Below are positions 30,537 to 42,965 of a stretch of 64,000 bases of DNA, in pieces. The DNA comes from Adiantum capillus-veneris (taxonomy: Eukaryota; Streptophyta; Polypodiopsida; Polypodiales; Pteridaceae). The stretch is taken from positions 122,276,891 through 122,340,890 of the forward strand of contig CM043947.1 of NCBI GenBank assembly GCA_014529385.2. The letters run 5' to 3'. Every line of letters begins with the position of its first letter. Positions within the stretch are counted from its first letter, which is position 1. Made by a program: the position numbers and the translations under genes. The notes under the pieces were generated by a model. The model did not search any database. It saw nothing but the letters and a program-made list of their open reading frames with translations, and was not told the DNA's origin.

Positions 30537-32125
30537 TGTAACATTTAATGGCCTAAAATCTTATGTGTAGCGGAAATTAGCATGAATATAGTGGGCATTT
30601 CATTAGAATAGATTCCTAATGAGAATTACAAGAGTGCTTGGGTGGAGAGAGCAACAAAAAGCATAACACCTAGTTAGATAGCATCGACAATACTTTCAAA
30701 AGAGAGAGCAATTAAGCTATTGACAACAGTTGAGGACCGGATTTGCATGGAGCTGGTCCCCCCTCCAAAAGGCTTTGTATTATGGTTTCTCCCATCAAGA
30801 GAGACATTGTACAATACAATTCTTTGTGTTCCTTCAAGACTAGCTAGTGCAATGAAGATGGAAGCTTCATACACCAAGCAAAACACTTAATCAAACACAA
30901 CTTGAATTATCCCCGTTCTTAGACCCAAGACCTCACACACCTTCGAAGATGGTGAGAGCTAGCAGGGTATGAGAGTAGATTGAGAAGAAAAAGAAGTATC
31001 TTACGAGAAAGATGTACATCTCCTCACATAATCACTCATATTAGCATAGCTTAGCTTAGTAATTAGCTTGGTAGAGAAGATGAGCATGCATTGAAGCTTG
31101 GCTCTTGGTTGGATTTGCATCCATATGCCAAGAGAGTGTTGATGTAGGCTTCTATCTCACAAGCTTGGAGTAGGTGATGAGCTCTCCATTAAAGCTTGGG
31201 AGGAGATAGAGTATTCTTCCTTCACACATGGTCAAGTGTGAGTGTGTGTGTGTCAATGCCAAGCAAAAATCAGCCCCCCCTCTCTCTTGGGCGAGCCCTA
31301 GCTGCTAATTAGGTCTGGCTTTTGCCTCATTGGACCTCCCCAGGTCAAGCCAATAGGAATTAAGCAGCATAAGTGATAGCCTTCTGACATGTGTCCCCCT
31401 TTCCCCTTTTGTGAGAGCTTTAGGTAATTAAATAATTAAACTAAACTCTCATTGGACCCCTTTGCCTCCTGGCCAATAGGAATCAGGCAAGCCATGGGGC
31501 TCCTGAATGCTCATTGGACCCCTTGGGAGACTGCCCAATAGTCTTCTAGGAGACTTAATTCTCATTGGTTTCTTTTATTAAATGTTTTTAAATTAATTAA
31601 ACTAGATTTACTCTAGCTTAATTCTCATTGTCCACTTCAAGGGTCTTCCAATAGGAATTGGGCACACCTTGTGGGCATCTGGCCTAGGGAGCTGACATGT
31701 GTCCTTCATTCCCTTTGTGTAAAGGGAGCCTGTGTGTGTGTGTGTGGCTTTCTCTCTCATCCCCTAGCTTTGGGGCTCACCCCCTCCCATGTAGGGATGT
31801 GCAAAGACTTTTTAGGGCACACACTAAGCATCCAATTTTCCCTAGGGTTGACCTTTGGACACAACCTTTGAATTTTGGAACCTTAGCATTTTGGAAGTCT
31901 TAATGGGCTGAACCTTAGGGTGTTTTTGGCCCATTGTTTCACATGGCTCTTTTGCAGATGGCCCCCCCTTTGGATCCCTATTTTCCCTCCTTTGATCCCT
32001 ACTGTGGCCGGTCTGCTAGCTTAACCAATATTCTAGCTTTTTCTCCCTTGGCACTTCCCCACATTAAATGATCAGTTTAATATGAGAAAATCATTTAGGA
32101 GAATTAGATATTGATTATTATGACA
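30537..32125 (-). repeat. Element B 3' LTR
   Basis: 1589 bp, plus strand TGTAACATTTAATGG ... ATTATTATGACA (minus TGTCATAATAAT ... ATGTTACA). Nearly identical to 37851-39445, the differences being mostly small indels in G, C and TG runs. Confidence 0.95.
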
Positions 32126-32144
32126 TTACCTCTCTCTTGAAATC
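32126..32144 (-). promoter_or_regulatory. Element B polypurine tract
   Basis: Minus strand GATTTCAAGAGAGAGGTAA followed directly by the LTR start TGTCATAA. The same tract occurs at 39446-39464 and, on the plus strand, in element E at 48017-48035. Confidence 0.85.
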
Positions 32145-32163
32145 ATAGTCGTCCTCGACTATG
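32144..32163 (-). other. Perfect 8 bp hairpin beside the element B PPT
   Basis: Minus strand CATAGTCG AGGA CGACTATG: perfect 8 bp arms around a 4-base loop, touching the 5' side of the PPT. Repeated at 39464-39483; element E has a 7 bp version at 47998-48017. Confidence 0.7.
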
Positions 32164-32164
32164 G

Positions 32165-32483
32165 TGTAGAGAAGATAAAGCATATGCATGAGTCCTTTTC
32201 TTTAGCGGGTAGAGGATCCCTATGTTACCCTACGACATCATTCCATAATGGATGACTAGTCCATTTGGCGCTTGAGAGCCTGAGGCTGCCGCAAGCATGT
32301 CTGCACATTAGTCCTATCAGTCTTCCATAGTAGAGTGACAAGCTCTGCTTGGTGTTCGGGAGACGTCGTCTCCGCAAACTTGATCTAGGCATGCATACTA
32401 CTTCATTTTTGTGCACAAATAAAGAAAAAGAGAGTCTTATAAGACAAAAATTTTTGTTCATTTTTAACATTTTGTACATTTGC
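32165..32483 (-). other. Element B 3' untranslated stretch
   Basis: Between the chromodomain stop and the PPT. No coding potential beyond spurious short ORFs. Duplicated at 39484-39803. Confidence 0.6.
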
Positions 32484-35400
32484 TTACTCTTGGGAAGCAT
32501 TGTAAGCATTGACAAGGTTTAGGTTATCCTTTAATTGTATGCCTTGCATCCATCTAGCATCTTCAAAAGGATAATTCTTAAACTTAATAAGATATCGTCG
32601 GATAGTCTTACCGCCTCTTAATACCTTGTCTTCATGTCGGAGAATGGACTCGGGCTGCAACACCTCCTCGTGGTCCTCGATCTCCGGTGGATCTTCAATA
32701 GTTGGTTCTTGAGGTGGCTCTTCTTTGTAAGGCTTTAATAGGCTCACATGAAAAGCATTGTGTATGAGCCAATGATTGGGCAACTTAAGTTGATAGGCCA
32801 TCTCATTGATTGGCCTAAGAATCTGGAAGGGACCATAATACCTTTTTGCTAGTTTAGCATAGTACTTTTGGTGGCCCGTAGGATTCTTGCCCGTCGTGTG
32901 CCTTAATCGAGCCTTGGGAAACTTTAACAAGACCCAATCGTTTTCTTTAAAGGCTTGGGCTCTTCTGTGCTTGTCAGCAGCAGCCTTTTGCCTTTGCTGT
33001 GAGATAGAGATAGCATCCTTAATCTTTTGGAAAGATTCTTGTAGGTCTCAGCTATACTCATCTGCAGCGAAGATCTTCCCATGTACCTTAAGTAGCAAGG
33101 GACTTTTTGATCTTCCCTCAATTACCTCGAAAGGTGCTTTTCCTGTGGAAGTATGTACAGTGTTATTGTAAGCATACTCTACTAAGGGTAAGTACTTCTC
33201 CCATTGGGATCTTTGATCTACTTCCGTTACATAGGCTTTTAGTAGATCAAGAATGGTTAGGTTAGCTATTTCACTTTGGCCATCAGTTTGTGGATGATAG
33301 GCCGAAGAGAAGTTTAGCCTTGTTCCTAAATTCTCAAAGAGACCCTTCCATAAATTACTGGTCATTCTAGGATCTCTATCCGACACTATGGACATTGGCA
33401 AGCCATGGTACTTGAAAATTTGTGAAATGAAGAGGGTTGCCATTTGATGGGCTTTGATAGTCTTTTTGACAGGTATAAAATGAGCTTGTTTACTGAACCT
33501 GTCTACTATCGTCCATATTCCCGTATTCCCATGGATAGACTTAGGCAATCCAAAGATAAAATCCATGGATATGCTCTCCCACGGTGAATTAGGGATTGGC
33601 AAGGGTTGAAGCAATCCAAGTTGCTTCCCTCTATCAAATTTTGTCTTTTGACATACCACACATTTGGAAACATACTCGTGTATGTTCACTTTCATGGTAG
33701 GCCAATAGAAATATGTTTCAATTCCCTTTAGGGTAGACTGAATCCCTCTATGCCCCGCATATGGGGGAGCATGAGATTCATACATTACTTTCTCACGTAG
33801 TGAGTTAGTAACGCATAGTCTATTGCCATAGAGAAGATAACCATCTTGTAAAGTAAATGGTTCTTCTTTCTTCCCTAATGCAAGGGCTGAAATCACATCT
33901 CTAAAATCTGGATCAATAGCATACTCATCTATCATTGAAGATAGATCATTGTGAGTTGCTATGGAAACCGCATTCACTCTTGGTCGTCTTGAGAGTGCAT
34001 CGGCTACTTGATTATGCTTGCCAGCAATGTGAGCAATATGAAAATGAAATTACGAAAGGAAATTTTCCCACCTCATTTGTTTGTCGGAAAGCTTGGTCTG
34101 CGTCATGAAGTACTTAAGACTTTGGTGATCCGTTCGCAGAATGAAAGGAGTCCCCAATAAATAGTGCTTCCATGAGTCTAAGGCATGCAGAACTGCAAGG
34201 AGTTCTTTTTCGTATATGCCTAGAGCTTGCTCAACAGGGTCGAGCCTTCGACTCTCATAGCCTATGGCGTGCCCTTCTTGGAGCAGAACAGCCCCAAGGC
34301 AATCACCACAAGCATCACATTGGACCTCAAATGGTTTTGAGAGATCCGGTAGTGTAAGCACAGGTTGAGAGAAAAGCTTTTCTTTAAGCTTTTCGAAAGC
34401 ATTGTTCTCTTTAGCAGACCACGTATACCTAACATTTTTCTTTGTTAGGTCATGTAATGGTCCCGCAATTTGTGAGAACTTTTCTATGAAGCGTCTATAG
34501 TATGCACACATACCTATAAAGCTTCTTAGTTCATGAAGATTCCTTGGTTTAGGCCATCCTTTTATTACCTCTAACTTGGATGGATCCATTTGGATTCCAT
34601 CTTGAGAGATAATGTGACCTAAATATTGAATCTCTTGCAAGAAAAATTCACTTTTCTTTCGATTAACATAAAGTTTATTCTCTCTTAAAACTTGAAATAT
34701 TACCTGGAGGTGTTGCTTGTGTTCCTCCAATGAATTAGAGTAGATGATAATATCATCAAAGAACACTCCAGTGAAGGTTCGATGAGGCCTGAACAGCTTC
34801 TCCATCAAGCGGTTAAATGTGGCTGGTGCATTAGTCAAGCCAAAAGGCATGACAATGTATTCGTAAAGACCAAATGTAGTACGAAATGCGGTCTTTACAA
34901 TGTCTTGATCAACTATCCTTATTTGATGATAGCCACTTTTTAGGTCAATCCTACTGAAGTAGGTCGATCCTTGTAGCTTATCAAATAGGTCTTCTACCCG
35001 TGGAACGGGAAACCTATTTTTGATAGTGATCCTATTTAGTGCTCTATAGTCGACACACATACGATATGTGCCGTCTTTCTTTTGCACTAATAGCACAGGT
35101 GAGCAAAATGGAGATGAGCTAGGCCTAACCATGCCCTTCTCAACTAACTCATGCACTTGCCGCATAATCTCCTCTTGTTGAGCTTGAGAAACTCTATAAG
35201 GAGGTTTGTTAGGCGGTGAACTTCCTGGAAGAAGTTCAATTGCATGGTCGTCATTACCTCGTTTAGGAGGTAGCTCACAAGGGATGTCGTCAATAAAGAC
35301 ATCTTGAAACCCCTTGAGAAAATTGGATAACTCTAATTCCTTTTGGTTGCTTTTATTTTCTTTTGCTAAAGCATTAGGTTCATTTTGAGAATCTTTAACA

Positions 35401-37433
35401 AAAATCATGTACACGGAAATAGAGCTCTTTATTGACTTGTTGAAAGCTGGTGTATGTACAATGGGGAGGGTGTTACCCATCTCCTTAGCATCTATATACA
35501 TGTCCTTTTCCCTGAACTTAAAGGAGATTCTCCTTTCAGGAAATTTAACATGGGCAGCCAGGCGGTCAAACCATGGTGCCCCTAGGATTACATCCTCATG
35601 CTTGAGAGGAGAGATAAAGAAGTCCTCTTTGTCCACATAGCCTTGGACATGAAGCCTCAATTTCCCGATTAAGGGAGTGACTGAAGCTTCTTGCCCCTTG
35701 AAGGCACTGTCTGCGGGTAGGATATCTCCCATCTCGTAGGATTGTATGCCTAGCTTGGTGGCTAACTCCATAGATATGAAATTGTGAGTAGAACCAGGGT
35801 CAAAGAGAATAAAAGAATCATGTTCTCTTACCTTTCCCCAAGCATGGCATAGAGGAGATCCTTTGTGGTGAGTTTGGTGAATATCCTCCTCTTGGATTTC
35901 AACCAAAGAAGCTCTAGGAGGATCTTGGCGGTTGTTCTTTTGGGGACAAGCGCGGTACGCATGCCCTTGTTCGCCGCACTTGAAACACCGGTTATCTTTA
36001 CGATAACGCTCAAGCTCTTCAGGAGAGAGTTTATTATTTCCTTTGTAAACTCCCTTCTCTTTAGCTTTGTTGGAAGTGCCCTTAGGAGACTTTTGGACAT
36101 TGTCCTTCCCCTTAGGCTCATTGGAACCCTTGTTTTCCGGGGGCTTATTATTTCTTTTACCCCCCGTTTGGAAATTGATTCGCGAGGCCACCATAGTATG
36201 GTGTATTACCGCCAATATGGTACGTGGCCTTTGGGAGTTGACATACTCCGCCATTTCTTCGGTTAAGCCCGCACAAAATTGTTGCTTTTGCTCTCCAAAA
36301 TCCAACTTTTTGAAGACAGTGGCTTTGAGTTGTAGGTCCCAAAACTTGTCTACATATTTGTGGATGGATTCATTGGGAGAGAGCTTTAAGCTTCGCCATT
36401 CGGTGAGTACTTTATCTTTGGCATCGGTGGCCAAAAACTGCTTCATAATGGAAGCTCTTAAAGCCTTCCATGTTCGTGGAGCTTCACCGTTGGCTCGTAG
36501 GCTAGACCACCATTGTTTGGCGGACTTTTGAAAGTGCATAGCTACATGGCGTAGCTTAGAGGACTCCGTGAAGCCCTCATCTCCAAACGCCGCATCGAAT
36601 TGCTGGATAAAGGCCAAAACTTTGTCTGTAGCACCGAAGGTGCCATCATAGGTAAGGAAAGAGATGCTCTTCCCTCCCTCTTTGAATTTCTTCAGCTTGG
36701 ACGACCTCTTCCATGCGGCATAGGATTTCCTATGGCCTCTTCTTTTTGATGGTTCAAATGTTGCACCATCACTTTCTTCAGAAGATGAAGAATTTGAAGA
36801 AGGTGGAGAAGAGGGTGACCTCTTTCTCGCCTTTTTCTTGTCTTGATCTTTGTCGTCTTCACGATAGCTTTCATAAGAGGAAGAGGATGAAGAAGATGGA
36901 GAAGAGGGTGTCCTCTTTCTCGCCTTTTTCTTCTCTTGCTTTTTATCATCCCTCTTTGAATTATGGCGTGGAGAAGAGTGTGATGGTCTTCTCCGCTTTG
37001 GTGGTGATGGAGAGCGTTTAGCCCGCCGTCTTCGTGGAGCCATCTCCGCCGAGGTGGCGGGAGACTCGCTTCTTTCTCGTTCCTTCGGTGGAGGCTCTTG
37101 AGTTCTCCTTTGGGAAGGAGATGCATCATCAAGAAGTAAGTTCTTGAGCCCTTCATATGGATTCTCTTCTTCTTCCCGAATCGGAGAGAGACCTCTTTTG
37201 GTAGTCTCACAAGGAGGCTTCCTAGGTGTTCTCTCGTCATGGTGATGAGCTTGGAGAATCCCGTGAGCACGGAGCTGCCGTTGCACTTCACTTTGGAGAG
37301 ATGGATTGCCCATGGCTTGTTGAAGCCTAGAAACAAGATAGTTAACAAGCATTGAAGCATCATTAGTAGCTTGCTCATGAGCAAAATCAAAGTTATCAAC
37401 ATTAATTTCACTCTCTTTACTATTGTCAGCCAT
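32484..37433 (-). pseudogene. Gag-pol polyprotein of element B with two nonsense codons
   Basis: A single 1650-codon frame from the ATG at 37433, interrupted only by TAA (34052-34050) and TGA (33050-33048). Element E has CAA and CGC at those sites. Domains in order: N-terminal gag; an Arg/Ser-rich region with a duplicated KKKARKR-(S/T)PSSP block; the capsid domain (FLTYDGTFGATDKVLAF); knuckle CFKCGEQGHAYRAC; retropepsin with FDPGSTHNFIS and ILGAPWFD; RT with SRIDLKSGYHQI, MPFGLTNAPATF and VFFDDIIIYS; RNase H with QCDACGDCLGAVL and RTDHQSLKYF; integrase with an HHCC motif (HAPPYAGHRG ... CVVCQ) and DDE in [16 protein letters not shown] and TDGQSEIAN; and a chromodomain-like tail (LRGGKTIRRYLIKFKNYP). 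Gag and pol are fused without a frameshift. It would be functional but for the two stops. Confidence 0.93.
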
Positions 37434-37837
37434 TCTAACAACTTTTAGGTGTAAACTTTTTAGGTGTACTTTGGCACTTCAAGCCCTAGTTGCTACTCCT
37501 CTTTACCCTTTTAGAAAAAGCACTCAAGCTACTGTACCCGCGGCTCGAATACCATTAATTGCAAGGAATAGAAGAGAGGGTCTTTCGACACCAAAACAGC
37601 ACCGGCTCCTGTCAAGCTTCTAATAGCTCAATAGTGGTTAAGCCATAGGCAAGCCCCGTAGGACTCCACTATTAAGACCATAGCTCTCGACGGTGATGCC
37701 CCGTTAACTGCACAAAGGCAGGCGCACTGCAAGGCTGAAAAATCCCTATTCTACTTACTCACAGGCAATTAATAATACCAACCATTTGTAGCTAGCTTGA
37801 GGACCTCCCTTCTTGAGCAAGAAAAGAGAAACCTTGA
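37434..37837 (-). other. Element B leader
   Basis: Untranslated region between PBS and gag start. No feature beyond the PBS at its right end. Confidence 0.7.
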
Positions 37838-37850
37838 GCTCTGATACCAA
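37838..37850 (-). promoter_or_regulatory. Element B primer binding site (initiator Met tRNA type)
   Basis: Minus strand TTGGTATCAGAGC, containing the standard TGGTATCAGAGC complementary to plant initiator tRNA-Met. It lies directly beside the 5' LTR. Confidence 0.93.
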
Positions 37851-39445
37851 TGTAACATTTAATGGCCTAAAATCTTATGTGTAGCGGAAATTAGCATGAA
37901 TATAGTGGGCATTTCATTAGAATAGATTCCTAATGAGAATTACAAGAGTGCTTGGGTGGAGAGAGCAACAAAAAGCATAACACCTAGTTAGATAGCATCG
38001 ACAATACTTTCAAAAGAGAGAGCAATTAAGCTATTGACAACAGTTGAGGACCGGATTTGCATGGAGCCGGTCCCCCCTCCAAAAGGCTTTGTATTATGGT
38101 TTCTCCCATCAAGAGAGACATTGTACAATACAATTCTTTGTGTTCCTTCAAGACTAGCTAGTGCAATGAAGATGGAAGCTTCATACACCAAGCAAAAAAC
38201 TTAATCAAACACAACTTGAATTATCCCTGTTCTCAGACCCAAGACCTCACACACCTTCGAAGATGGTGAGAGCTAGCAGGGTATGAGAGTAGATTGAGAA
38301 GAAAAAGAAGTATCTTACGAGAAAGATGTACATCTCCTCACATAATCACTCATATTAGCATAGCTTAGCTTAGTAATTAGCTTGGTAGAGAAGATGAGCA
38401 TGCATTGAAGCTTGGCTCTTGGTTGGATTTGCATCCATATGCCAAGAGAGTGTTGATGTAGGCTTCTATCTCACAAGCTTGGAGTAGGTGATGAGCTCTC
38501 CATTAAAGCTTGGGAGGAGATAGAGTATTCTTCCTTCACACATGGTCAAGTGTGAGTGTGTGTGTGTGTCAATGCCAAGCAAAAATCAGCCCCCCCTCTC
38601 TCTTGGGCGAGCCCTAGCTGCTAATTAGGTCTGGCTTTTGCCTCATTGGACCTCCCCAGGTCAAGCCAATAGGAATTAAGCAGCATAAGTGATAGCCTTC
38701 TGACATGTGTCCCCCTTTCCCCTTTTGTGAGAGCTTTAGGTAATTAAATAATTAAACTAAACTCTCATTGGACCCCTTTGCCTCCTGGCCAATAGGAATC
38801 AGGCAAGCCATGGGGCTCCTGAATGCTCATTGGACCCCTTGGGAGACTGCCCAATAGTCTTCTAGGAGACTTAATTCTCATTGGTTTCTTTTATTAAATG
38901 TTTTTAAATTAATTAAACTAGATTTACTCTAGCTTAATTCTCATTGGTCCACTTCAAGGGTCTTCCAATAGGAATTGGGCACACCTTGTGGGCATCTGGC
39001 CTAGGGAGCTGACATGTGTCCTTCATTCCCTTTGTGTAAAGGGAGCCTGTGTGTGTGTGTGTGTGGCTTTCTCTCTCATCCCCTAGCTTTGGGGCTCGCC
39101 CCCTCCCATGTAGGGATGTGCAAAGACTTTTTAGGGCACACACTAAGCATCCAATTTTCCCTAGGGTTGACCTTTGGACACAACCTTTGAATTTTGGAAC
39201 CTTAGCATTTTGGAAGTCTTAATGGGCTGAACCTTAGGGTCTTTTTGGCCCATTGTTTCACATGGCTCTTTTGCAGATGGCCCCCCCTTTGGATCCCTAT
39301 TTTCCCTCCTTTGGATCCCTACTGTGGCCGGTCTGCTAGCTTAACCAATATTCTAGCTTTTTCTCCCTTGGCACTTCCCCACATTAAATGATCAGTTTAA
39401 TATGAGAAAATCATTTAGGAGAATTAGATATTGATTATTATGACA
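37851..39445 (-). repeat. Element B 5' LTR
   Basis: 1595 bp partner of 30537-32125, with the same TGTAACATTT and TTATGACA ends. It is shared with the partial internal copy on its right, which uses it as a 3' LTR. Confidence 0.95.
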
Positions 39446-40309
39446 TTACCTCTCTCTTGAAATCATAGTCGTCCTCGACTATGGTGTAGAGAAGATAAAG
39501 CATATGCATGAGTCCTTTTCTTTAGCGGGTAGAGGATCCCTATGTTACCCTACGACATCATTCCATAATGGATGACTAGTCCATTTGGCGCTTGAGAGCC
39601 TGAGGCTTCCGCAAGCATGTCTGCACATTAGTCCTATCAGTCTTCCATAGTAGAGTGACAAGCTCTGCTTGGTGTTCGGGAGACGTCGTCTCCGCAAACT
39701 TGATCTAGGCATGCATACTACTTCATTTTTGTGCACAAATAAAGAAAAAGAGAGTCTTATAAGACAAAAATTTTTGTTCATTTTTAACCTTTTGTACATT
39801 TGCTTACTCTTGGGAAGCATTGTAAGCATTGACAAGGTTTAGGTTATCCTTTAATTGTATGCCTTGCATCCATCTAGCATCTTCAAAAGGATAATTCTTA
39901 AACTTAATAAGATATCGTCGGATAGTCTTACCGCCTCTTAATACCTTGTCTTCATGTCGGAGAATGGACTCGGGCTGCAACACCTCCTCGTGGTCCTCGA
40001 TCTCCGGTGGATCTTCAATAGTTGGTTCTTGAGGTGGCTCTCCTTTGTAAGGCTTTAATAGGCTCACATGAAAAGCATTGTGTATGAGCCAATGATTGGG
40101 CAACTTAAGTTGATAGGCCATCTCATTGATTGGCCTAAGAATCTGGAAGGGACCATAATACCTTTTTGCTAGTTTAGCATAGTACTTTTGGTGGCCCGTA
40201 GGATTCTTGCCCGTCGTGTGCCTTAATCGAGCCTTGGGAAACTTTAACAAGACCCAATCGTTTTCTTTAAAGGCTTGGGCTCTTCTGTGCTTGTCAGCAG
40301 CAGCCTTTT
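39446..40309 (-). mobile_element. Partial second copy of element B internal 3' region
   Basis: Repeats 32126-32989 with very few changes: the PPT, 3' UTR and integrase C-terminus/chromodomain ORF (40250-39804, one residue different). It stops abruptly at 40309 after the shared CAGCAGCCTTTT and continues as element A integrase. With the LTR at 37851-39445 it forms the tail of a second B unit, so the locus is LTR-int-LTR-int(partial). The remainder of this unit and its outer LTR are deleted. Confidence 0.92.
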
Positions 40310-41596
40310 CTCCACTTCAGCAAGGCAAGGAGGACTTGGAAGATATTATGCACATTCTGGAGCAAGGAGAGGCTCCTAAACACTTGAATGCAGGGGAAAG
40401 GCGATGGTTAGCTAGGAAGGCTACCAGGTATCGCATAGTAAATGATGACTTGTATTGTCTTGGTAAGGATAGTGTGCTTAGGAGAGTTCCTTTGAAGAGT
40501 GAAATTGAAGAGATTTTAAAAGCTTGTCACGATGATATGTGCGGAGGACACTTTGCACACGACGTCACTAGTAGAAAGGTTCTACAAGCTGGGTTTACTT
40601 GGCCAAGTCTTCATCGTGATGTCAAATATTGGTGTCAAACATGTGATGAATGTCAGAAAGCAGGACCACGACGAACCTCAGAACCCAATAAAGGTATATG
40701 GGCCCTTTGAGAAGTGGGGAATTGATGCCATAGGGCCTCTACCACGCACTCAGTCAGGTAAAGAGTACATCATCATGGGAGTAGACTACATGACTAGATG
40801 GGCAGAGGCTATGCCGACCAATAGAATTACTGCTAAGGATGTGAGTCAGTTCATCTTTGACCACATCTATTGCCGGTTTGGCACCCCTCTTGAAATACTA
40901 TCTGATAGAGGACCAGGGTTTAGAGCAGACTTGGTAGGAGAACTCATGAAGAAGCTAAATATTCAGCATCAACACTCTACTCCTTACTACCCTCAGTGCA
41001 ATGGTTTGGTGGAAAATGTAAATGGAATCATTTGCAAAATTCTCACCAAACAGGTACATGCCAGGCGCCAAGATTGGGACAAACACCTGAATGGAGCTCT
41101 ATGGGCCTATAGAACCTCCTTCAAAACCACATTAGGGTACACACCCTTTCATTTGGTTTATGGAAAGGAGGCGCTTTTGCCCATTGAAGTGAAGTTAACA
41201 AGTCTTCGAATATTGGGTAGCCACGTAGGCTCTCAAAAGGAGAAAGTACATCAAAGGATCATGGATCTAGAGAGGCTGCAATTGGATCGTGAAGAAGCCA
41301 TCAACCACTATTCTCAAGAAGCAGAGAAGCGCAGAGAAAAGTTCAACAAAAAGCTAGCATCCAAAGACATCAAAAAGGGATCTCTGGTGCTTCGATATGA
41401 CAATCGCTTCGACACTTGTAAGGATGGAAAGTTTCTTTTCCGATGGGAAGGCCCGTTCTTGGTCACCAAAAAGTTCAAAAATGGCTCTTACAGACTTCAA
41501 GACATTGATGGTAAAGTGCACAAGACCAGGACAAATGGATGGCGTCTAAAGCCTTATCACATCAGGATAAGGTCAGCTCAAGATCAAAGAAAGTAG
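40310..41596 (+). pseudogene. Integrase of element A
   Basis: Resumes element A after the B insertion, first residues QQGKEDLEDIMHIL. An HHCC motif (CHDDMCGGHF ... CDECQ) lies in one frame to about 40680. A one-base frameshift near 40676-40684 then moves it to the 40532-41596 frame. The catalytic core has WGIDAIGPLP, LSDRGPGF and CNGLVENVN. The C-terminal domain has RWEGPFLVTKKF and ends NGWRLKPYH. Close to the intact integrase of element C. Besides the frameshift, the sequence is well preserved. Confidence 0.92.
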
Positions 41597-41621
41597 GCTA
41601 GAGGCATAAATACCCCTAGCC

Positions 41622-41637
41622 AGGTTTGGGGGGGCTA
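41622..41637 (+). promoter_or_regulatory. Element A polypurine tract
   Basis: AGGTTTGGGGGGGCTA followed by TGATCCGAGCC, taken as the LTR start. Same layout as element C (GGGGAGGGCTAATA-TGAG). Confidence 0.75.
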
Positions 41638-42913
41638 TGATCCGAGCCTATCACAAATTTTTGTTTATCATATTTTGTTGGTTTTCCTTGCTTCTAGAGG
41701 TTTACAATAAAAGAAAGAGTGAGAACAACCTCTTGGAAAAATTTTAAAAAAATGATTTTTTCTTGACTAGTTCACTGGAGGTGAAAGGTAGAGGGAGAAC
41801 CTAGTGGTAAAGGGAAGGGAAAATATGTAAATGTGAAAAGAAAAGATATGATGTGGTTGTGGAGCCATGCACCCATGATTCAAGGGTCATGAGTGGCTCA
41901 TATCATCATGGCTTTGGAGCCATATGATGATTCAAACAAATGGGACCCAAGTGGAAGACTTGGTAAAGGAAGAAACCAGGCACATGATTTTGTTGAATTT
42001 TTAAAAAATACTTCCATTCCGATCCAAGAAAAGTTGTCTTCATCAAAGTTGTAACTGACGAGCTGAAGATTCTAGCCATATTTTTTTTATAATTTTTGCA
42101 TCTACGGTCTAGGAGATATGGCCAAAATGGTGGACGCCAGTTTTTTCAACTGTGGTGGAGACCACCCCCCTACCTTTACACACACACACCCTTCCTTTTC
42201 CACATTGAGACCTTCTTTAAAATCAGCCATTAGTCTTCTCACCCTCCTCTCCTTCCTCCTCTCTCTCAAGCTCAAAAACCCATCAAAGTTCCTCTTCTAA
42301 TCACCTCTCAAGTCATGCTTAATCTTGTTGTAATTCATAAGTTCTCATTCAACCCCTTTCTATTATTACTAGATATGTATTGATTTTATGTAGATTCTTT
42401 ACATTTTAAAATAAGGAAGCTCTTGGACTCAAGCTATGGAGGAAGGAGTGAAGACAACACAAGTGATGATGGAGTTAATTGGTCAACAAATCACTTGGAA
42501 GGAGCTTCTTCATTGGTTGAATGTCCCTAATCAAGCTTCATTTGTACAAATTACACTTGTATCTTAACCTCACTCCTAATCACTCTCTTTCCTATATAAA
42601 GAGGCCTTCCCCTTTGTAATTTCAAGCCTCCCTCAGCCCATTGAGCCTTTGTATCACTCACCATGAGCCCATAAGCTCATTCATTCACTCTATTCTTGCA
42701 CATCCTAGAGTGCAAATTGTTTCATGCTAGTAACCTCTCCTCCTCTTACTTATGTTAATTAAGAGAAATGTTTTATATGCGTGTGAGAGTGCTTGATGTG
42801 ATCTTGGCTAATCCTTGAGTGATTGTTTGGTAATCTATATGCTATTTGTGTTGGGAGTGTTTGAAGTCATCCATTCCTTGTACACACACCACGGTTAATG
42901 CTTCATTCATAGT

Positions 42914-42965
<52 letters not shown>

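Larger units (their letters stand above)
30537..39445 (-). mobile_element. Element B: complete chromovirus (Ty3/gypsy) insertion
   Basis: Full-length element of 8.9 kb: 5' LTR 37851-39445, PBS 37838-37850, a single gag-pol frame 37433-32484, PPT, and 3' LTR 30537-32125. The chromodomain-like tail after integrase and the initiator-Met-tRNA PBS place it among chromoviruses. The LTRs are nearly identical, so it is young. It sits inside the second RNase H of element A. On the right the sequence continues into another partial B internal region rather than into A. Confidence 0.95.

Noticed and set aside
30674-30886. 70-codon ORF repeated at 37988-38191
   Set aside because: Both copies are inside element B LTRs. 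No known LTR-encoded protein resembles it, and the element E LTR shows no conservation of the frame.
36692-37441. 249-codon minus-strand ORF rich in Lys/Arg/Leu
   Set aside because: Alternative frame of the element B gag Arg/Ser-rich region; no start context or domain of its own.
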